Assembly (NCBI GenBank): GCA_945787595.1
Contig: CALZJV010000690.1
Location: 1-6,479 of the forward strand
Direction of reading: 5' to 3'
Source of the DNA: an uncultured Desulfobacterales bacterium
GTDB taxonomy: Bacteria > Desulfobacterota > Desulfobacteria > Desulfobacterales > JAFDCJ01
Length of the DNA: 6,479 nucleotides
Notes under the pieces: generated by a model
What the model saw: the letters and a program-made list of their open reading frames with translations, nothing else
Databases searched by the model: none
What the model was told of the DNA's origin: nothing
In this document: positions 6,401 to 6,479 of the stretch, one piece after another
Layout: each line of letters begins with the position of its first letter
Position numbering within the stretch: position 1 is the first letter of the stretch
Made by a program: the position numbers and the translations under genes

Positions 6401-6479
6401 AAAGCCTGGCACCCTACGTCCGTCAGTATATGAAAATCCTGGAACGGCCGGATGTCGATCTTGTCACCGGCCTGGCTCC
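3409..6479 (+). CDS. uvrA: Double-length UvrA (excinuclease ABC subunit A), cut by right edge
   Basis: UvrA is the damage-sensing ATPase of nucleotide excision repair, which loads UvrB on lesions. The frame is open for 1,023 codons to the window end. Residues 1-915 form a full UvrA. The first ATPase has Walker A GVSGSGKSS (33-41), signature LSGGEVQR (464-471), Walker B LDEP (Asp490) and His523. The second has GVSGSGKST (614-622), signature SGGEAQR (804-810), Walker B FDEP (Asp832) and His865. Cys pairs sit at 122/125, 249/252, 273/276 and 384/387, and the C-terminal zinc finger is C713/C716-C736/C739. The 126-248 span resembles the UvrB-binding domain, unlike UvrA2-type proteins. After a polar linker (about 916-946) a second unit begins, with GVSGSGKST at 974-982 and EGQRRYLESLAPYVRQY. 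E. coli UvrA is about 940 residues, so this is a head-to-tail fusion, perhaps 1,800 or more. ATG 3409 was chosen because IRITGARQHNL follows at the usual distance. Confidence 0.93.
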   Translation, partial: MKNQSIRITGARQHNLKNLDLAIPLNQITVVTGVSGSGKSSLAFDTLYAEGQRRYVETFSPYARQFMDRMDRPQVEKIEGIPPAIAIDRKDPVRTSRSTVGTMTEVTDYVKLLYARLAQLHCRSCGKPVIPETPAHIWDLLQKQRAGSAIVITFPYIINDSSTDQICSSLMQMGFDRLFLKNQIVPLEDWQPERRQKEIPVLADRLILRPAEKERVLDSLELAFRFGGGRLDVWLGPDKHSSFSNRLACAHCNIAYGAPMPNLFSFNSPMGACDNCRGFGRTIGIDMDLVIPDHSLSLTEGAVKAFGNPENNRMEFADLMDFCRRRKIPTDIPFKKLKAAHKKSIIQGTTTYYGIEGLFRWLESRTYKMTVRVFLARYRSYDVCRECSGTRFKKETLLYRLDGQTIARIYAMNVEQAHDFFKTLPVSPRDDASQQVLEEVRNRLNYLRDVGLGYLTLDRQSRTLSGGEVQRVALASALGSSLVNTLYVLDEPSIGLHPRDNHRLIRILKGLRNLSNTVVVVEHDPEIIRESDYLLDLGPKAGEQGGEIMYFGPTAGVNGSLTGQYLKGRRKISVAGRRRIPRSNRWLTIKGAAANNLKKIDVKIPLGLFVCLTGVSGSGKSTLAEDILFKAAKKSLGNQEGRPGEHTAIKGMDHIDDAVLVDQRAIGRTPRANALTYTKALDPIRRLLADTSQAKTGNFGPGHFSFNVAGGRCETCKGEGFEKVEMQFLSDVFILCPDCKGKRFKPEVLDVCYRGRNIHDILTMTVDQALKFFENTRKVLSSLQPLADVGLGYIRLGQPINTMSGGEAQRLKLSRYVGNGSGNLSRKLFIFDEPTTGLHFDDIGKLLTALQRLVDSGNTVLVIEHNMDVVKTADWVIDLGPEGGDAGGYVVATGPPAEVAKNAKSHTGRFLKAYLKGTGRLKYQNSSSTGVAESPASFPESAISDAITLKGARVHNLRDINLTLPHNQMVVLTGVSGSGKSTLAFDILFAEGQRRYLESLAPYVRQYMKILERPDVDLVTGLA

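Noticed and set aside
3409..6479. UvrA as a UvrA2-type drug-resistance paralogue
   Set aside because: The first unit keeps a UvrB-binding-like span between Cys125 and Cys249, which UvrA2 proteins lack.

Overview
The window looks like chromosomal DNA of a Gram-negative proteobacterium. A sulfate-reducer-like Desulfobacterota (former Deltaproteobacteria) host is my best guess. That guess is inference: it rests on the PilZ protein, the oversized UvrA and intergenic arrays of short 7-9 base units that I associate with such genomes. No marker gene settles the taxonomy.

Layout from left to right. (1) At 2-265 (+) is the C-terminal end of a LysE-family amino-acid exporter, cut by the left edge. (2) At 266-449 is a short gap with a 23-codon orphan reading frame and a weak minus-strand terminator candidate. 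(3) At 450-1548 (-) are a short-chain dehydrogenase/reductase and, 30 bases after its stop, a short PilZ-like protein without the usual N-terminal arginine motif. The reductase frame has no proper start: its cofactor-binding motif lies upstream of the first conventional start codon, and a good ATG lies just upstream but out of frame. (4) At 1549-1756 is a gap with an inverted pair of 9-base repeat arrays and a 7-base array. (5) At 1757-2938 (-) is an exported protein of 393 residues that I do not recognise. (6) At 2939-3408 is a divergent intergenic region with candidate promoters for both sides, a hairpin, a perfect 8-bp inverted repeat and an 8-base array. (7) From 3409 to the right edge (+) is a very large UvrA. 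It encodes one complete UvrA unit of about 915 residues, then a polar linker, then the start of a second UvrA unit in the same frame.

The genes do not form one obvious pathway. The reductase and PilZ protein could share a transcript, possibly with the exported protein upstream. UvrA is transcribed divergently and is probably its own unit. The most notable content is the head-to-tail double UvrA, the uncertain starts of the reductase and of UvrA, and three different short-unit repeat arrays within about 1.75 kb. I see no CRISPR array, transposase, tRNA or rRNA.
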